Below, one piece after another: positions 33,401-34,096 of a DNA stretch of 34,096 nt. Position 1 is the stretch's first letter, and each line of letters begins with the position of its first letter. A model generated the notes under the pieces. It searched no databases, was not told where the DNA came from, and saw nothing but the letters and a program-made list of their open reading frames with translations. Origin of the DNA: Clostridium sp. UBA2485 (GTDB taxonomy: Bacteria; Bacillota; Clostridia; Clostridiales; Clostridiaceae); contig NZ_DDOV01000038.1 in NCBI RefSeq assembly GCF_002341865.1, positions 56,311-90,406 on the forward strand, given 5' to 3'. The position numbers and the translations under genes were made by a program.

Positions 33401-33853
33401 TTACATATCTACCTTTTTGTCACATACCTTTAAAAGATTATCACGCATTTGCATCAATAACCTACGAAGTAAAACTTGCTCTTCCATTGTAAAATTACTA
33501 AAACATTCCGATTCTATATTTTTTACAATTTCATTCATCTCTTTACAAATTTCTCTACCATATTCAGTTAGGTATACTCTTGATATCCGTTGGTCTTCAG
33601 TATCTTGGCGCCTCTCTACAAGTTTTGACTTTTCCATTCTATTTAACATTACCGTAATAGTAGCAGGCTTTATTTCAAGCTTACTAGCTAGTTCTTTTTG
33701 GCTTTGCCCATCTTTCATATATAAAACATGCAACATAGGTGGTTGCCCAGGATAAAGACCTATTTTATCAAGTTGCGTATGAGTGCGGTAGTAATGCAAT
33801 CTTATCACTTGGTAAAAAACATGATATAGTGAATCAGATTCATGAAAATTCAT
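33401..33853 (-). CDS. MarR family transcriptional regulator
   Basis: 150-residue winged-helix regulator. The DNA-binding part has QSQKELASKLEIKPATITVM (recognition helix), LNRMEKSKLVERRQDTEDQR and the wing RISRVYLTEYG; the flanking helices form the dimer domain. First gene of the operon with two ABC exporter subunits, a very common arrangement in which MarR represses the exporter until a toxic ligand binds. ATG 33853 follows AGGAGG at good spacing. A palindrome that fits an operator lies in its own 5' region at 33872-33883. Confidence 0.93.
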   Translation of the reverse strand: MNFHESDSLYHVFYQVIRLHYYRTHTQLDKIGLYPGQPPMLHVLYMKDGQSQKELASKLEIKPATITVMLNRMEKSKLVERRQDTEDQRISRVYLTEYGREICKEMNEIVKNIESECFSNFTMEEQVLLRRLLMQMRDNLLKVCDKKVDM

Positions 33854-33871
33854 TTATTTCCTCCTAACTAT

Positions 33872-33883
33872 TTAGCTGGCTAA
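33872..33883. promoter_or_regulatory. Candidate MarR operator
   Basis: TTAGC-TG-GCTAA palindrome located 11 bp downstream of the -10 hexamer, over or just after the transcription start of the marR-ABC operon, where a bound dimer would block initiation. Confidence 0.5.
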
Positions 33884-33893
33884 GTATTTTTTA

Positions 33894-33922
33894 ATATTAT
33901 CATTAAGTTATTTTCTAGTCAA
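33894..33922 (-). promoter_or_regulatory. Sigma-A promoter of the marR-ABC operon
   Basis: TTGACT (33922-33917), 17 nt, TAATAT (33899-33894) on the minus strand, about 40 bp before the marR start codon. Confidence 0.75.
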
Positions 33923-34009
33923 TAATTTTGTACAAATTTATATAAAAAATTTTAACTTTCTTATTTAATACTTTTGTTTCAGATGACTTACTGCCAAGTA
34001 TTTACTATA

Positions 34010-34073
34010 GGGCTCCTTAATGAAAATTTAACTTATTCATGATTTTAATTTCCATAACAAAATTTTTTTTCTA
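34010..34073 (+). repeat. Dispersed intergenic repeat, copy B
   Basis: Counterpart of 23094-23157; shared core AATTTAACTTATTCATGATT and CCATAACAAAATTTT. The window ends shortly after, so its full extent is unknown. Confidence 0.4.
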
Positions 34074-34096
34074 CGAATGAAAAATTAAGAATGAAA

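Noticed and set aside
1..34096. CRISPR array, rRNA or tRNA genes
   Set aside because: No regularly spaced repeats and no tRNA- or rRNA-like sequence were seen on either strand.

Overview
The base composition (about 70-75% A+T), strong AGGAGG-type ribosome sites, frequent hairpin-plus-U-run terminators and the protein families point to a low-GC Firmicute, most likely a Clostridium sensu stricto chromosome. No rRNA, tRNA or CRISPR array was seen, and the species cannot be fixed from this window.

Layout. (1) 50-3060, minus: an envelope O-acylation cassette made of an SGNH/GDSL hydrolase, a DUF4358-type lipoprotein and an MBOAT acyltransferase. Upstream lies a triple TTAAC direct repeat placed like an OmpR/PhoP-family operator. 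(2) 3841-5166, plus: BrnQ branched-chain amino-acid carrier. (3) 5414-9750, minus: a complete BceRSAB-type antimicrobial-peptide sensing and detoxification operon, ending next to a compact GC-rich structured element (5351-5403). (4) 9868-10607: a small lytic transglycosylase gene between two diverged copies of a 60-bp direct repeat. (5) 10687-13560: a gene graveyard with a frameshifted family-A DNA polymerase fragment, two broken phage-type small genes and a probable TnpB/omega-RNA transposon relic. Intact within it are a secreted bacteriocin-like gene followed by a 53-codon two-helix membrane ORF, and one other small membrane-protein gene. (6) 13610-14467: DegV. (7) 14978-18329, minus: hutP, then a promoter, a UAG-rich leader with a terminator, then a TrpX/Y/Z-type ABC importer (binding lipoprotein, permease, ATPase). 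(8) 18507-23003, minus: a small helical protein, a PAF-acetylhydrolase-like esterase with an in-frame TAG, and a CtpE-like P-type ATPase. (9) 23579-25916, plus: a lipoprotein, a double GNAT acetyltransferase and a flavin-reductase-like protein. (10) 26042-27636, minus: a DJ-1/PfpI protein and a YafY/WYL regulator. (11) 27899-29626, plus: a secreted-protein transcription unit duplicated in tandem with its promoter, leader hairpin and terminator. (12) 29661-33853, minus: a MarR regulator with a heterodimeric ABC exporter.

Most interesting point. HutP-family proteins are histidine-dependent RNA-binding antiterminators that recognise clusters of UAG triplets. Directly downstream of hutP here is a good sigma-A promoter. 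Its transcript starts with seven UAG triplets within 40 nt, continues with five more, then has an 8-codon leader ORF and an intrinsic terminator, and then the ABC importer genes. A 7-bp alternative pairing that competes with the terminator is visible. I infer a HutP-controlled amino-acid (possibly histidine) uptake operon, different from the classical hut catabolic operon. Other points of note are the bacteriocin-like locus, the GC-rich RNA-like element, the TnpB relic, and two genes with stop codons where Trp is expected.
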